Part shown: positions 1 through 11,345 of the stretch, piece by piece | Numbering within the stretch: position 1 is the first letter of the stretch | Layout: each line of letters opens with the position of its first letter | DNA from: Hepatocystis sp. ex Piliocolobus tephrosceles | Lineage: Eukaryota; Apicomplexa; Aconoidasida; Haemosporida; Plasmodiidae | Assembly (NCBI GenBank): GCA_902459845.2 | Contig: CABPSV020000220.1 | Span: 1 to 22,282 of the forward strand | DNA length: 22,282 nucleotides | Direction: 5' to 3' | Translations under genes and position numbers: made by a program | Notes under the pieces: model-generated | Database searches by the model: none | Told to the model about the DNA's origin: nothing | Seen by the model: the letters and a program-made list of their open reading frames with translations, nothing else

Positions 1-175
1 ATTGGTCTCCTACTTATTTATTTATTTTAATTTTTTTTTTTTTTTGTACATTTAAATGAAAAATAAAATTACAGCTTTGCGAAATGTAAGCAAGTGATAT
101 ATTGAACAAAAAATATAAACACATATTTTTTAATCTCATTTATCTATTAATCTGTTTATTTATTTTTGTTTTATG

Positions 176-209
<34 letters not shown>

Positions 210-588
210 CATAAAATCAACTTAAACGGATATACATTCGTACGTACATACGTACATACTTAGGGACTTATATCAATACACGGATATACTCGCTCATACA
301 CATGTAGTATGATCATACGACGTCAAAATAAATAACACATGTCCTGCCTTAGTCTGGACAAAAATAATTTATTTATAACATTTATATGATTTATACTTTA
401 TTTATTTTTTTTTTTTTTATTTTTTTTTTTTTGCTTTGTTCCTCTTATTCATTTTTTTTGCTTTATTCACCTTGTTCACCTTATCCCTTTTGTTTCCTTT
501 TGCTTCCTTTTGTTACCTTTTTTTTTTTTTTTTTTTATTAATTTTTATTTTTTAAACTGAAGTAACGTGTTCACCCAGTAAATTAAAA
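1..588. other. Upstream non-coding region of the RPT5 gene
   Basis: No credible coding frame is seen. The stretch holds a (TA)n microsatellite around 178-206, several poly(T) runs, and a pyrimidine-rich tract with repeated CCTTTTG-like words around 480-520. That tract ends shortly before the RPT5 start and is probably 5' leader or core promoter sequence. A slightly more complex patch at about 225-360 shows no recognisable motif. Confidence 0.6.
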
Positions 589-1920
589 ATGAACGCCTCA
601 AGCGTGTTTGAACAGGAAGATGTCAACCTGGATGAGATAAAAAAGATGTCGGACGCAGAAGTGCGAACAAGAGTAAGTTTAATTGATACAGAAATAAAAA
701 TTCTTAAAAATGAATATACACGATTAAAAAATGAATATAAGAATATACAAGAAAAGATTAAAGATAATGTAGAAAAAATAAATTTAAATAAAATGTTACC
801 ATATTTAGTAGCAAATGTAATAGAATCATTGGATTTAGAAAATGAAGAAAATGATACAGAACAAATTGACGATTATGATTTATATGATAATATTTTACAA
901 AAAAATAATAAAAATAATGAAGAAGGTTTTAGGGATATTGACGACGAACAAAAAGGAAAATCTATGGTAATTAAAACATCAACAAGACAAACTATTTTTT
1001 TACCAGTACCTGGATTGATAGAAGTATCAGAATTAAGACCAGGTGATTTAGTAGGAGTAAATAAAGACAGTTATTTAATCATTGAAAAATTACCACCAGA
1101 ATACGACAATAGAGTTAAAGCAATGGAAGTTATAGAAAAACCATCTGAAGATTATTCAGATATAGGAGGTTTAGATAAACAAATAGAAGATTTAGTTGAA
1201 GCCATTGTTTTACCTATGATACATAAAGAAAAATTTGAAAAAATTGGAATAAAACCACCTAAAGGGGTTTTAATGCATGGACCACCAGGAACAGGAAAAA
1301 CATTACTAGCAAGAGCATGTGCTTCTCAAACAAATGCTACATTTTTAAAATTAGCTGGCCCACAATTAGTACAAATGTTTATAGGAGACGGAGCAAAAAT
1401 GGTTAGAGATGCATTTAATTTAGCCAAAGAAAAAGCACCTTCTATTATTTTTATTGACGAATTAGATGCAATTGGTACCAAAAGGTTTGATAGTGAACTT
1501 TCAGGAGATAGAGAAGTACAAAGAACTATGCTTGAACTATTAAATCAATTAGATGGATTCAGTACTGATGATACTGTAAAAGTTATTGCTGCTACTAACA
1601 GACCAGATACATTAGATCCTGCTTTATTACGTTCAGGTAGATTAGATAGAAAAATAGAATTACCACATCCTAATGAAGAATCTAGAGCTAGAATTTTACA
1701 AATACATTCAAGAAAAATGAATGTTCATAAAGATGTTAATTTTGAAGAGTTAGCTAGATCAACAGATGATTTTAACGGTGCGCAATTAAAAGCTGTTTGT
1801 ATAGAAGCAGGTATGATAGCACTAAGAAGAGGTGCCACTGAAATAGACCACGAAGATTTCGTTGAAGGAATAACGTCAGTGTTGTCCAAAAAAAAAAGTA
1901 CACTAAATTATTTTACATAA
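589..1920 (+). CDS. RPT5: 26S proteasome regulatory subunit 6A (RPT5 / PSMC3), AAA ATPase
   Basis: One of six AAA ATPases in the ring of the 19S regulatory particle, which unfolds ubiquitinated substrates and feeds them into the 20S core. Seen in the 443-residue intronless frame: an N-terminal coiled coil (about 25-65), an acidic Asn-rich spacer (85-120), the OB domain (about 125-180), Walker A GPPGTGKT at 231-238, Walker B IIFIDE at 286-291, sensor-1 ATN at 335-337, and arginine fingers in LLRSGR near 348-351. Length and order match RPT5 closely, and the N-terminal region distinguishes it from other RPT paralogues. The C-terminus ends in Tyr-Phe-Thr where other eukaryotes have the 20S-docking HbYX tail, so the usual penultimate Tyr is Phe. 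The ATG at 589 is the first in frame, after a T-rich leader. Confidence 0.95.
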   Translation: MNASSVFEQEDVNLDEIKKMSDAEVRTRVSLIDTEIKILKNEYTRLKNEYKNIQEKIKDNVEKINLNKMLPYLVANVIESLDLENEENDTEQIDDYDLYDNILQKNNKNNEEGFRDIDDEQKGKSMVIKTSTRQTIFLPVPGLIEVSELRPGDLVGVNKDSYLIIEKLPPEYDNRVKAMEVIEKPSEDYSDIGGLDKQIEDLVEAIVLPMIHKEKFEKIGIKPPKGVLMHGPPGTGKTLLARACASQTNATFLKLAGPQLVQMFIGDGAKMVRDAFNLAKEKAPSIIFIDELDAIGTKRFDSELSGDREVQRTMLELLNQLDGFSTDDTVKVIAATNRPDTLDPALLRSGRLDRKIELPHPNEESRARILQIHSRKMNVHKDVNFEELARSTDDFNGAQLKAVCIEAGMIALRRGATEIDHEDFVEGITSVLSKKKSTLNYFT

Positions 1921-2089
1921 ACTATATGCGACATGTATATATGTACATATGTATATATATACATACATAAGTTGTATACAGTTTCTTATAGTAAACATAT
2001 TGTTTCAGTTTTTTTTTTTTTTTTTTTTTAAATTATTATGTTCATATTATATGGTTAGTGGCTAGTGACGTGTGCAAAAGTGAATGCAT

Positions 2090-2149
<60 letters not shown>

Positions 2150-2283
2150 AAAAAAAAAAAAAGGAGGCCTTTAAATAAATATGTACTTATGTGCTTGCAT
2201 GTTAATGCTAATTTATGGGCTTAAAATGTGTAAGTATTGTCAACACTGAATGATAATAAAAAAAAAGAGCAAACAAGAACACG

Positions 2284-2314
<31 letters not shown>

Positions 2315-2497
2315 TTGTGTCCGTATTTTTTTTTTTTTTTTTCTTTTGATTTTCTAAACTTATGTACATTTATGAAACTGCCTTTCAGTTTATGATAAAT
2401 CATTTTCAATAGTATAGCTCCTTTTTCATTAATGTGTAAACATATAGTTATATATTATGTGCACAGTTTTTCTTCATTCATAATTGTTTGTTTGTTT

Positions 2498-2547
<50 letters not shown>

Positions 2548-3040
2548 GCCTGCTACTTACATATATGAACATATTTATGTATACCCTAACATGATATGTT
2601 TTAACTACTTTATTTTATTCTTATTTTATTTTTTTTTTTATGAAAAATTTTTATAAAAATAATAATTCAATTCTTTTTCTATTTTTATACTGCAATGTTT
2701 CTTTTTTATGTATGTTATGTAAAAAAAAAAAAAAAAAAAAATTGCTAAAGAAAAAATTGTTTTTAATTTTAAAAAAAATTTCTTTCTCCGTGAATAATTT
2801 GTTGCTTGACTAACACAACGCTTTAGGTAATACAAATATGTACACATAAATACATGTTACACAAGGTGTTGTTAATTATACATGTACACATACAAATAAG
2901 CACTAATAAATAAAGAAAATAAGAAGCTAAGGAACGAGAAGAAAAACATTGTATGATTTTTCTTTTCTTTTTTTTTTTTTTGGGGGGAGGATTTATGCTT
3001 AAATTGGTATCTTTTCATTATGTTGACTTGTTTCAATAAA

Positions 3041-3112
3041 ATTGATAAAATTGATAAAATTGATAAAATTGATAAAATTGATAAAATTGATAAAATTAAT
3101 AAAATTAATAAA
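3041..3112. repeat. 9-bp minisatellite (ATTGATAAA)n
   Basis: Six perfect copies of ATTGATAAA followed by two ATTAATAAA variants, read directly from the sequence. It is non-coding and lies upstream of the COG2-like gene. Confidence 0.9.
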
Positions 3113-3166
3113 AATATAAAAAAAAAAAATAAAGTAAAATAAGTAAAAACAAAACGAAAGCATTAA

Positions 3167-3236
3167 AACGGAGGTATTTAAACGAAGGTATTTAAACGAA
3201 GGTATTTAAACGAAGGTATTTAAACGAAGGTATTTA
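3167..3236. repeat. 14-bp minisatellite (AACGAAGGTATTTA)x5
   Basis: Five direct copies of a 14-bp unit; the first has GGAGG in place of GAAGG. It lies about 260 bp upstream of the COG2-like start codon, in probable promoter or 5' leader sequence. Confidence 0.9.
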
Positions 3237-3493
3237 AAAAGCTCTAAAACGAAGGCGACAAAGAGATGATGTAACTCCCCTTACAAATAAACTTTTACTA
3301 AATTGAAACAAAAACGAGTCAAAACAATTACCATTTGTATATACATATAAAAATACAGATATATAAACATTATATATATATATATATATATATAACTTAA
3401 TAATTTTAAAGCGTTTGTAGTGAAAAACACGCAATAAACAAGAGTCAGCAAATTATAATTGAAGAACAACGCCTATTACAGCACAGAAACAAA

Positions 3494-5817
3494 ATGAAAA
3501 AAATGAAAAAAATGAAAAAAATGGAAAAAATGGAAAAAATGGAAAAAAGGGAAAAAATGGAAAAAATGGAAAAAATGGAAAAAATGGAAAAAATGAATAC
3601 TGATAACATTATGGATCTTATGGATGACTCTATAACATACGTTATAGAAGCTAGTAAAAACAAACCCCTTACTTCAATAAAAATGGAAATAGAAGGAATG
3701 AAAAATATTATACATAACGATATAATAAAAATATTAAATAAAAATTTTTATGAATTTATGTCTTTACCATCTAATCTTAATCATATAGAAAATATAATAC
3801 CTATTTTAGAAAAAGAAATAATTAACTCTAAACATCATATAAAAAATTGGTTACATGAAATACAAATAATAAATAATAATATAAATAATATTATAATAGA
3901 TAAAATTAATATATTTTATATAAAAAATATATTAACAAATCATATAGAAATATATCAATTAATTAATAAAATACAAAAAGAAATAAGTATTTATGAAAAA
4001 TTAGAATATCATAATTTTATAGTACATATACAAAAAACAGTTAGCTCCTCAAATAATAAACTCAATGAGGATAATGAAAAATTGTTAAAAAAATGTATAT
4101 ATAGTCATAAGGACATGTATACTAGTAATAATAATAATAGCACATATACAGAAAGTTGTAATGAAAAACATGATTTTTATCTTTTTTATCATCTCAGTGA
4201 AAGAATTTTTAGTATATCAAAAGAAATTTGGAAAACAAAAGCTATGTTATATAATACTTATAAAAAAATATGTAAAATATCACCAACATTATATCACTTT
4301 AATAATATTATTATAAAATACGGTATAGCATCAAATTGCAACAAACAAATTATAGACATAACTAATAAATATTCTTTTGAGTATTTAAATAATTGTTTAA
4401 TAAATGTTGTTAATAAAATGAAACATATTTTTTATTATCTATTATATGTTTATCTTCAAATTATTAAAATTGTTCCTATTCAAAATATAACAAATAATTA
4501 TATATTAAATCAAACTACTTGCTATATTATCAATTCTTGTTACTTACTTAACAATTTTGATGTGTTTATTCAACAGTTCAATGACATCTTTATTAAGCCC
4601 ATGGTATGATTTGTCTATACAAAAAAGAGCGAAATAAAAAAAAAAAAAAAAAAAAAAAAAGCTTTGAACAAGCTACCACAAAATAAAATTAACAAAAAAA
4701 AAAAAAATAAACAAAACATAACAGTGTTTTTTTTTGTTTTTTATGTACCATAATACATAAATGTGTTAGTAAATAAATACGTTAGTACATAAATACGTTA
4801 GTACATAAATACGTTAGTACATAAATGTGTTAGTACATAAATACACTAGTACATAAATACACTAGTACATAAATACACTAGTACATAAATACACTAGTAC
4901 ATAAATACACTAGTACATATTGTTTTCCTCCCACTTTCACAGGAACACGAACCGACGAAGGCATATGATGACTTCTTGGCTTATGTAAAAACAGAAATAA
5001 TAGAAAATAAAAAGTTAGTAGACATTACCCAAAAAATAGAAGAAATGGATGAATATGTTTTGTTTTACACCAAAGGAATAATAACAAGTGTATTATCCAT
5101 GATAAAAGAAAAATACTGTGATATATTTGTAATAAAATATTATGACTTATTTATTGAAAATTATATTAAGACAGTTGATTTTTTAAATAATGTAAAAAAA
5201 AATAAAAAACCATATGAACAATTCATGCTTAATAAAGTTATTAATAAATTTTTAAGTACTTTTCAAACAGATTTATATGTCAAATATATATTAAATGTTA
5301 TAGATACGAAAATAAATGAAAAAAATCAAAATATTATTATTTTCGATAAAAAGTATGTATTCTATGATAATTTTTTTTGGCTTAAAGAAACCATAAATTT
5401 AATTAAAATATTTAAATTAATATTTAATAATAGTCATTATATACAAACTGCTTTAACTACTTATCTTACTTTTATATATAAACATGTTAAAATTTATTTA
5501 AAAAATATAAAATCGTTTTTAATGTTTTTAGAAGATAATAATAGTAACAACAATAATATAAACAAAATAAATCAAATAAATAAAAATGAATTTAACTGGA
5601 GTCCTACTTTAAGTTACAATAGTATCGGTTTTATCTTATCAGAATTTTTATCATTACTTCAAATTTTAAAAACAAAATATAAAATAACAAATTTTATTAA
5701 CAAAGATAATAACCAGTTTATAGTACCTCAAGATTTGGGACATATACCTACATGGATTTTTAACAAATTATTGGGTTCTTCAGAGCATTATTATTATGAG
5801 TATTTACATACAGGTAA

Positions 5818-5849
<32 letters not shown>

Positions 5850-7928
5850 CTGTTCTTATATACCACTGTTAGTTTCATTATTACTTATAACTTGTCATGT
5901 TCTATTAACGTTTTCCCTTGATCATGTTTTAATTGAATATTCGTTATGTTTTTATTACTTTCTATTTTTTACTTCACCTCAGAATGTAATAAAAAATTAC
6001 AAGGAACAGAGAATAAACAAAACAAAATATATAATGCGTCCGATTACATAACTGATAAAAATAACAATACTAACATTGACAATGATGATAAAACACATAA
6101 TCATGTAGATGATAATATGACTAGTGATGATACCACATGCTACAGTAGCAGCAGTAGTAGTAGTAGTAGCAGCGATACCGAAAATGATGAAATTTCGATT
6201 TATTTGTATAATAACAGTGACAACCACAGTGACTATAGAAAATACAAAGATAATAACCACAATGTCAATCCTAATGAAGACAACAACAACGATATAGATA
6301 GAGATAGAGACAGAGATAAAGATAAAGATAAAGATAAAGATAGAGATAGAGATAACAATAGCGATGACGATAACGACAATTGTAATGAACATACCAAGTT
6401 ATGTGAACAAACAAATAAACTACATGAAATAGGAAAAGCTAATAAAAATATGCTAAAAAAAAAAAGAAAACAAAAAAAACTAGAATTACATATATACCAA
6501 AAAGAAAACACACAAAAAATTATTCATGATATTAATTGTATAAATGGTTTTATAAAAACATTGTCAGAAATAATTATTAATACTCAACAAACATTTGAAG
6601 AGTTTTTCGTTAATAAAATGTTTGACATTTGTTCTGGATTTTTAATTTATTTGCATTCATTGTTAGCTATTTATAAAATGACGAACAAAAGAGTAAAAAC
6701 TTGGAAAAAAAAAAAAAAAAAAAAAAAAAAAGCATAATTTTTGTAGATATTACTTTTTTTTATTATTATTTTTTTATTATTATTATTTTATTTTTTTTTT
6801 TTCTGTATATACCTTTCACATATATACATTTTTATAGGACTCATATAGTCAACTATAATATATATATATTTTATACCCGCTTTATCGCAGATGCCAGAAA
6901 AACCAAGTGAACACGTAGACAAAATCATTCTTCCGTTAATATCTTTTAAACAATTTTATGAGGATATTATTCAAAATGTATAAAAACGAATAGATAAACC
7001 TAAAAACAAATACATAGATAAATAAATAAATAAATATAAATTAGGAATGTACAAATACTTATGTGCATGTAATTAATTATTACACACGCATTCTTAACAT
7101 ATATACGTATTATTTATTTTATTTTATTTTATTTTTTTGTAGATCCTTATTCACGAAATAATTAAAAGAGTTGTTAATAAAATAAGTGATTATTATCTGC
7201 AAGAGGTAATATCTAAATAAAAAAGTATAATATACAATATGCGCACCTTATAAATAATATATATTAATTATTTTAACATTATCTATTTTTTTTTTTTTTT
7301 TGTACTTATTTTTTTTTAATTTAGATTAAAAACATTATCAATGTAAAAATCGATGAAGAGAAAAAAAAGATTACTAAGCTGAACTTGTCGGATTCGTTAA
7401 ATGTAATATGTGCATAAACACACAAAATGCCACACATAAATATATATATTTATATGTATATGTACTAACAAATTTATGTAAAAATAGTAGTATTTTGTGA
7501 GTGTCGTACAATGTGTCTTTTTTTTTTTTTCATTTTTTTACGCACATATGTAACTTTTTTAATTGATCTATATAAATATGTAAACATTGGAAGCATTTTT
7601 TTTTTTTTTTTTTGTGGGGGAATTTTACTCCTTGTTTTAAATCTTTTTAGGATAATGATATACTTTATTTTGAAAAAATACAAAGACAAATAATTTTGGT
7701 AAGTACTACGTACATTACATACGTACGTATACGTATCTATATATGTGTACATATGTATATATTAAGATATATGTTTGCAAAAAAAATTTTGCGTATTTCT
7801 TTTTTTTTTTTTTTTCTTTCAAATAATAGGATGTGCGTCATTATGAAAGTATTTGTGATAAAAATTTTCAAATAAATAGCAAAACAAGTTCATCTATGAA
7901 CTCACTAGTAAATTATTTTGTGTCATGA
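3494..7928 (+). CDS. COG2: Conserved oligomeric Golgi complex subunit 2-like protein (COG2), eight exons
   Basis: Proposed subunit of the COG complex, which tethers vesicles for retrograde intra-Golgi transport. Exons reconstructed from GT-AG signals and frame continuity: 3494-4603, 4943-5813, 5983-6692, 6891-6977, 7143-7205, 7325-7402, 7651-7698 and 7830-7928 (stop TGA 7926-7928), giving 1021 residues. All junctions are phase 0 except the second intron (phase 1). After a Met-Glu-Lys repeat, the segment about 60-100 (helical, with KNFYEFMSLPSNLNHIE) resembles the COG2 N-terminal signature of a lipid-tether-like coiled coil. The last exons encode a helical, charged tail (IIKRVVNKISDYYLQE) like the COG2 C-terminus. 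Exon 3 carries poly-Ser and an Asp-Arg/Asp-Lys repeat insert, both parasite-specific in appearance. Assignment to COG2 rather than another tethering subunit rests mainly on the N-terminal part. The exon 3 donor (GTAAAA, 6693) is the least certain junction because reading on runs into poly-Lys. Confidence 0.65.
4762..4918. repeat. 16-bp minisatellite inside intron 1 of the COG2-like gene
   Basis: About ten copies of a 16-bp unit of the form TACGTTAGTACATAAA, with TGTG, TACG and TACA variants at the left of the unit. The array lies entirely within the intron at 4604-4942 and stops just before the acceptor's pyrimidine tract. Confidence 0.9.
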
Positions 7929-8126
7929 AGATAAAGAAAATCAGAAGAGCAGAACAAAAGATAATAGTAGAATAAAAAATAATAGTAGAACAAAAAAGTA
8001 TAGCAGAACAAAAGAGAATAGCAGAAGAACAGAAGAGCATATTCATAGAACCTGTTAAAAGTATGTAAAAAAAAAAAAAAAAGTTTTGACTTCATTTTTT
8101 TTGTTTAATATAAATCTTATATTGTG

Positions 8127-8160
<34 letters not shown>

Positions 8161-8204
8161 GTGATAAAGCTTTTTTTCGTTTTACACGAATATGCATATG
8201 TTTA

Positions 8205-8245
<41 letters not shown>

Positions 8246-8780
8246 CTATTTATTTATTCATTTATTTTTCTATTCCGCTCTTGTTATTTCGTTTATTTTA
8301 TTTTTTTTTTTTTTCTACTTGTCACATATGAAAAATTATTTTAACGCTTTGTAAGAAAAAAAAAAAAATAAAATAAAATAATTCACATCGATTCAACACA
8401 ATAACTATTTTTGAGTAATATTGAAAAATAATAAAAAAAAACGAATTATATTCATATGTTCATTTGTTTATATATTCATGTATTTATGTATTCATGTATT
8501 TGTATACTCATGTATTTATAGGTTTATGTATTTATGAGTGGGCGGAATTATTTTTAATTTAGTTGCCTATTTCGTTGCTTAACAAATTTAATAATTTAAA
8601 AAATATATATATATATGTACCCACATATAAAAAGCATATATTTCGATTGTTTTTTGTATGACCATACACGCACGCACATACATAAGGGCCCCTTAAAAAA
8701 TATACAACATTAAAAACTCAACATATACATATATATATATAAAGCGTAGCGTAATAGAGCCTAACCACTCTGCTGAGATA
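7929..8780. other. Intergenic region, COG2-like to TRM13-like
   Basis: No gene is seen. Directly after the COG2-like stop there is an imperfect repeat of GCAGAA/GTAGAACAAAA words (about 7945-8030). Poly(T) tracts follow near 8130-8158 and 8300-8314, a (TA)n tract near 8210-8240, and ATGTATTTATG/TTCATGT near-repeats around 8460-8535. It presumably contains the COG2-like 3' UTR and the TRM13-like promoter. Confidence 0.65.
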
Positions 8781-10985
8781 ATGCAATATACATGCCCTTT
8801 AGAAAACAACAGCAGCTTCAATATAGAAAAAGAAAAACGAAAACAATTGTTTAAACATCTCAAAAAATGTCCCTTATATTTAAAAAATTTATTTTTACAT
8901 TACAATCCTTTTTACTTCCCACACATAAATGATAGTTATTTTTATTTGATTAATAAAAAAAATGATGAAGTAAAGAATATAGAGCAGGTCTTATTTGATT
9001 TTCAGGATTTTTTTAATTTTATTATTATAAATATATTAAAAACAAATAATATATATATAACAACTTATGAACAATTTTTAAATTTAAAATATAAAATCTT
9101 ATTAAAATATTTTATAAAATATGAACAAAATGGATTACTATTACTTTTAAAAAATGAAAATTTTATAATTAAATTAAAAAAAAAAATAAATATTGGTGAA
9201 CATGTAACTTACGAGGACATGTTTAAGTCTAAACATGAGCAGGAAAATGCTATAAGAGAACAGAATAAAAACGAAACTAACGAATATTTTAACGAAACTA
9301 ACAAATATTTTAACGAAACTAACAAATATTTTAACGAAACTAACAAATATTTTAACGAAACTAACAAATATTTTAACGAAACTAACAAATATTTTAACGA
9401 AACTAACAAATATTTTAACGAAACTAACAAATATTTAAACGAAACTAACGAATATTTTAACAAAATCAATGAATATTTAAACTGTTATATTTCCAAATTG
9501 AAAATATCAATAAAAGAAAGTAGAGGTGATAACATAAAATATAATAACGACTGTTCGCATACTGGGTATTATCCTCCTCATAACAACAATAGCAATAAAA
9601 ATGACAACAACAGCAGTAGCAACGGTATACAAACAGAAGTACCAACTTTGTCAAAAAATGTAAAATTTCTTTTACCAATATTAATGCTTAAAAATATAAC
9701 AAATATTAATAATTACAAAATATGCAAAGAAATTGTACAGTTTATAGATAAATATGTATTTTGTGAAAGTAAAAAAATATATTCTTCAGATAAAAAAGAA
9801 GGAAAATACACAACTAGTGATTACGATGATGAAAATTACCTAACGAATAACAGTGATGATAATGTAAAGATATCGAATTCATCAAATGTACCTATAGAAA
9901 AAAATTCTTTAGATAAAGATGAGATTATTAGCATAGTGATATACCTTACTGTTTATCTTTGTTGTAAAGTAAGTATGACAAAAAGAATACAAAATAAAAA
10001 TTTTGATAAAAAACAAAAAAATAATCAAGAAGAAAAAATACCAACATCTATACATTTTTTTTTACATAATTTAAATAAACATGATATACAAAATATAAAT
10101 AAATTATTTCTTTTAATATATTTTAATACTAATTTTTATGAAATTTATCATTCTTTGTTTAATAATACTAAAACATGTACTCATTACAACCATAATAATC
10201 TTTTTATTGAACTAGGAGCTGGTAAGGGGAATACAACAAGGTGGGTTAATTTTACTATGAATGAATTGCCAGCAATATTATTTCAGTTTTTTTCATTTCA
10301 AGAAAATAATTTTTATAAAATCAAAAGTAGTATACAATATAATAATGAAAATTATAACAGTTTTTATAATTCAACAATAAATACCAATATACTACAAAAA
10401 AAAGAGTCCAAAGAAACTGTTATATTTAATGAAATAAATAACACCACACTCAATAATGTATCTATATCACTAATAGAGTGCAAATCTGAAAATAAAGTTA
10501 TACCTTCAACAACCCAATTGGTTGAACATAGTAGATGCAAAATTCTAATTATTGAAAAGGAATCACTTAGAAATAAAAAAGAACAGAAAGATTTATTTAT
10601 GCATATACAAAAAGAAAATTATAAAAATTTGTTCAGAATAAAATCAGATATAATTGATTTTAATTTAAATGAGTTTTTAATGTTTGTTAAAAATATAAAC
10701 AAAACTAAAAAGTCACAATTTATTACCAAAAAAAAAAACATATATTTCTTTTTTATACCAGATATAATAACTTTCTATTACTACATGGGCGTGTTTAAAC
10801 TTAAGAGCAGTATGTCCACGATGAACTGCATTAAGAGAGTGTTGCAGGTAGGGGAGCCACTCATGCAAGAACAACAACAACAGCAGCAACAGAAACAGAA
10901 ACAGCCTATGCAACAACAACAACTTGTGCAACAACAACAACTTGTGCAACAACAACAACTTGTGCAACAACAACAACTTGTGCAA
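8781..10985 (+). CDS. TRM13: tRNA:m4X modification enzyme / tRNA 2'-O-methyltransferase TRM13-like, partial (3' end in assembly gap)
   Basis: The TRM13 family methylates the 2'-OH of nucleotide 4 in the tRNA acceptor stem using S-adenosylmethionine. Seen: an N-terminal CP...HLKKC segment (C5, H26, C30) like the CHHC zinc finger of TRM13; PFYFPHIN near 43-50; the SAM-binding motif ELGAGKG at 477-483; a KILIIEKESLRNKKEQ segment near 590-605 matching the family's next conserved block; and IKSDIIDFNLNEF near 620-632. Long Asn-rich inserts include ten heptad repeats (164-233). The open frame reaches a Gln-rich repeat and then 100 N; the short frame and stop after the N run are meaningless because the gap length is unknown. 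The family's later GKHLCG and CCHH blocks are not visible. The CAG|GTAGGG at about 10848 could instead be a splice donor, making the Gln-rich part intronic. The first finger His appears replaced by Ser. Confidence 0.8.
9270..9479 (+). repeat. 21-bp coding repeat in the TRM13-like gene
   Basis: Ten in-frame copies of a 21-bp unit encoding Asn-Glu-Thr-Asn-Lys-Tyr-Phe, with Glu and Leu variants at the edges. The near-identical nucleotide sequence points to recent slippage or unequal exchange. The insert lies N-terminal to the methyltransferase core. Confidence 0.92.
10873..10985 (+). repeat. Gln-rich coding repeat, 15-bp unit, broken by the gap
   Basis: CAA/CAG runs are followed by four to five copies of a 15-bp unit encoding Gln-Gln-Gln-Leu-Val. 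The array runs straight into the N run, so it is the likely reason the assembly broke here, and its true length is unknown. Confidence 0.88.
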
Positions 10986-11085
10986 NNNNNNNNNNNNNNN
11001 NNNNNNNNNNNNNNNNNNNNNNNNNNNNNNNNNNNNNNNNNNNNNNNNNNNNNNNNNNNNNNNNNNNNNNNNNNNNNNNNNNNNN
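10986..11085. other. Assembly gap, 100 N
   Basis: Exactly 100 N, the usual placeholder for a gap of unknown size. It follows a 15-bp tandem repeat and precedes an (ATCATTA)n repeat. The missing sequence must hold the 3' part of the TRM13-like gene. Confidence 0.98.
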
Positions 11086-11290
11086 AATCATTAATCATTA
11101 ATCATTAATCATTAATTAACAAGTATGACATTATATATGTATAATAAAAGAACTATAATAAAAATAATTTTTTTTTTTTATTTTACAATAATGAAAAAGA
11201 TAGGTATTGAAGGATGTGTTCCAATATTTTATTTTATTTGTCATTCTATTTTACTTGTCATTCTATTTTATTTGTCATTCTATTTTATTT

Positions 11291-11345
<55 letters not shown>

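Larger units (their letters stand above)
1921..3493. other. Intergenic region rich in simple repeats
   Basis: Between the RPT5 stop and the COG2-like start there is no convincing gene; apparent small frames encode poly-Phe, poly-Lys or Tyr-Ile from homopolymers and (TA)n. It holds a poly(A) tract of nearly 50 A at about 2096-2147, a poly(T) tract of about 45 T around 2500-2546, (TA)n tracts near 2284-2307 and 3370-3394, and two minisatellites listed separately. It must contain the RPT5 3' end and the promoter of the downstream gene. Confidence 0.7.

Noticed and set aside
2432..2656. Plus-strand frame encoding mainly Phe and Ile/Tyr
   Set aside because: Its content comes from a poly(T) run of about 45 bases and A/T-rich sequence; no conserved pattern and no splice context.
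6233..6511. Minus-strand frame with Ser-Leu repeats
   Set aside because: Antisense shadow of the Asp-Arg/Asp-Lys coding repeat in COG2-like exon 3.
7474..7752. Minus-strand frame of 92 codons opposite the COG2-like 3' exons
   Set aside because: Low-complexity Lys/Tyr content from intron homopolymers; the plus-strand exons join in frame to a stop.
9270..9479. Regularly spaced direct repeats as a possible CRISPR array
   Set aside because: Contiguous in-frame 21-bp coding repeats without unique spacers, in a eukaryotic genome.
11086..11108. Stop codon after the N run as the true end of the TRM13-like gene
   Set aside because: The 100-N gap is a placeholder of unknown length, so the reading frame cannot be carried across it.
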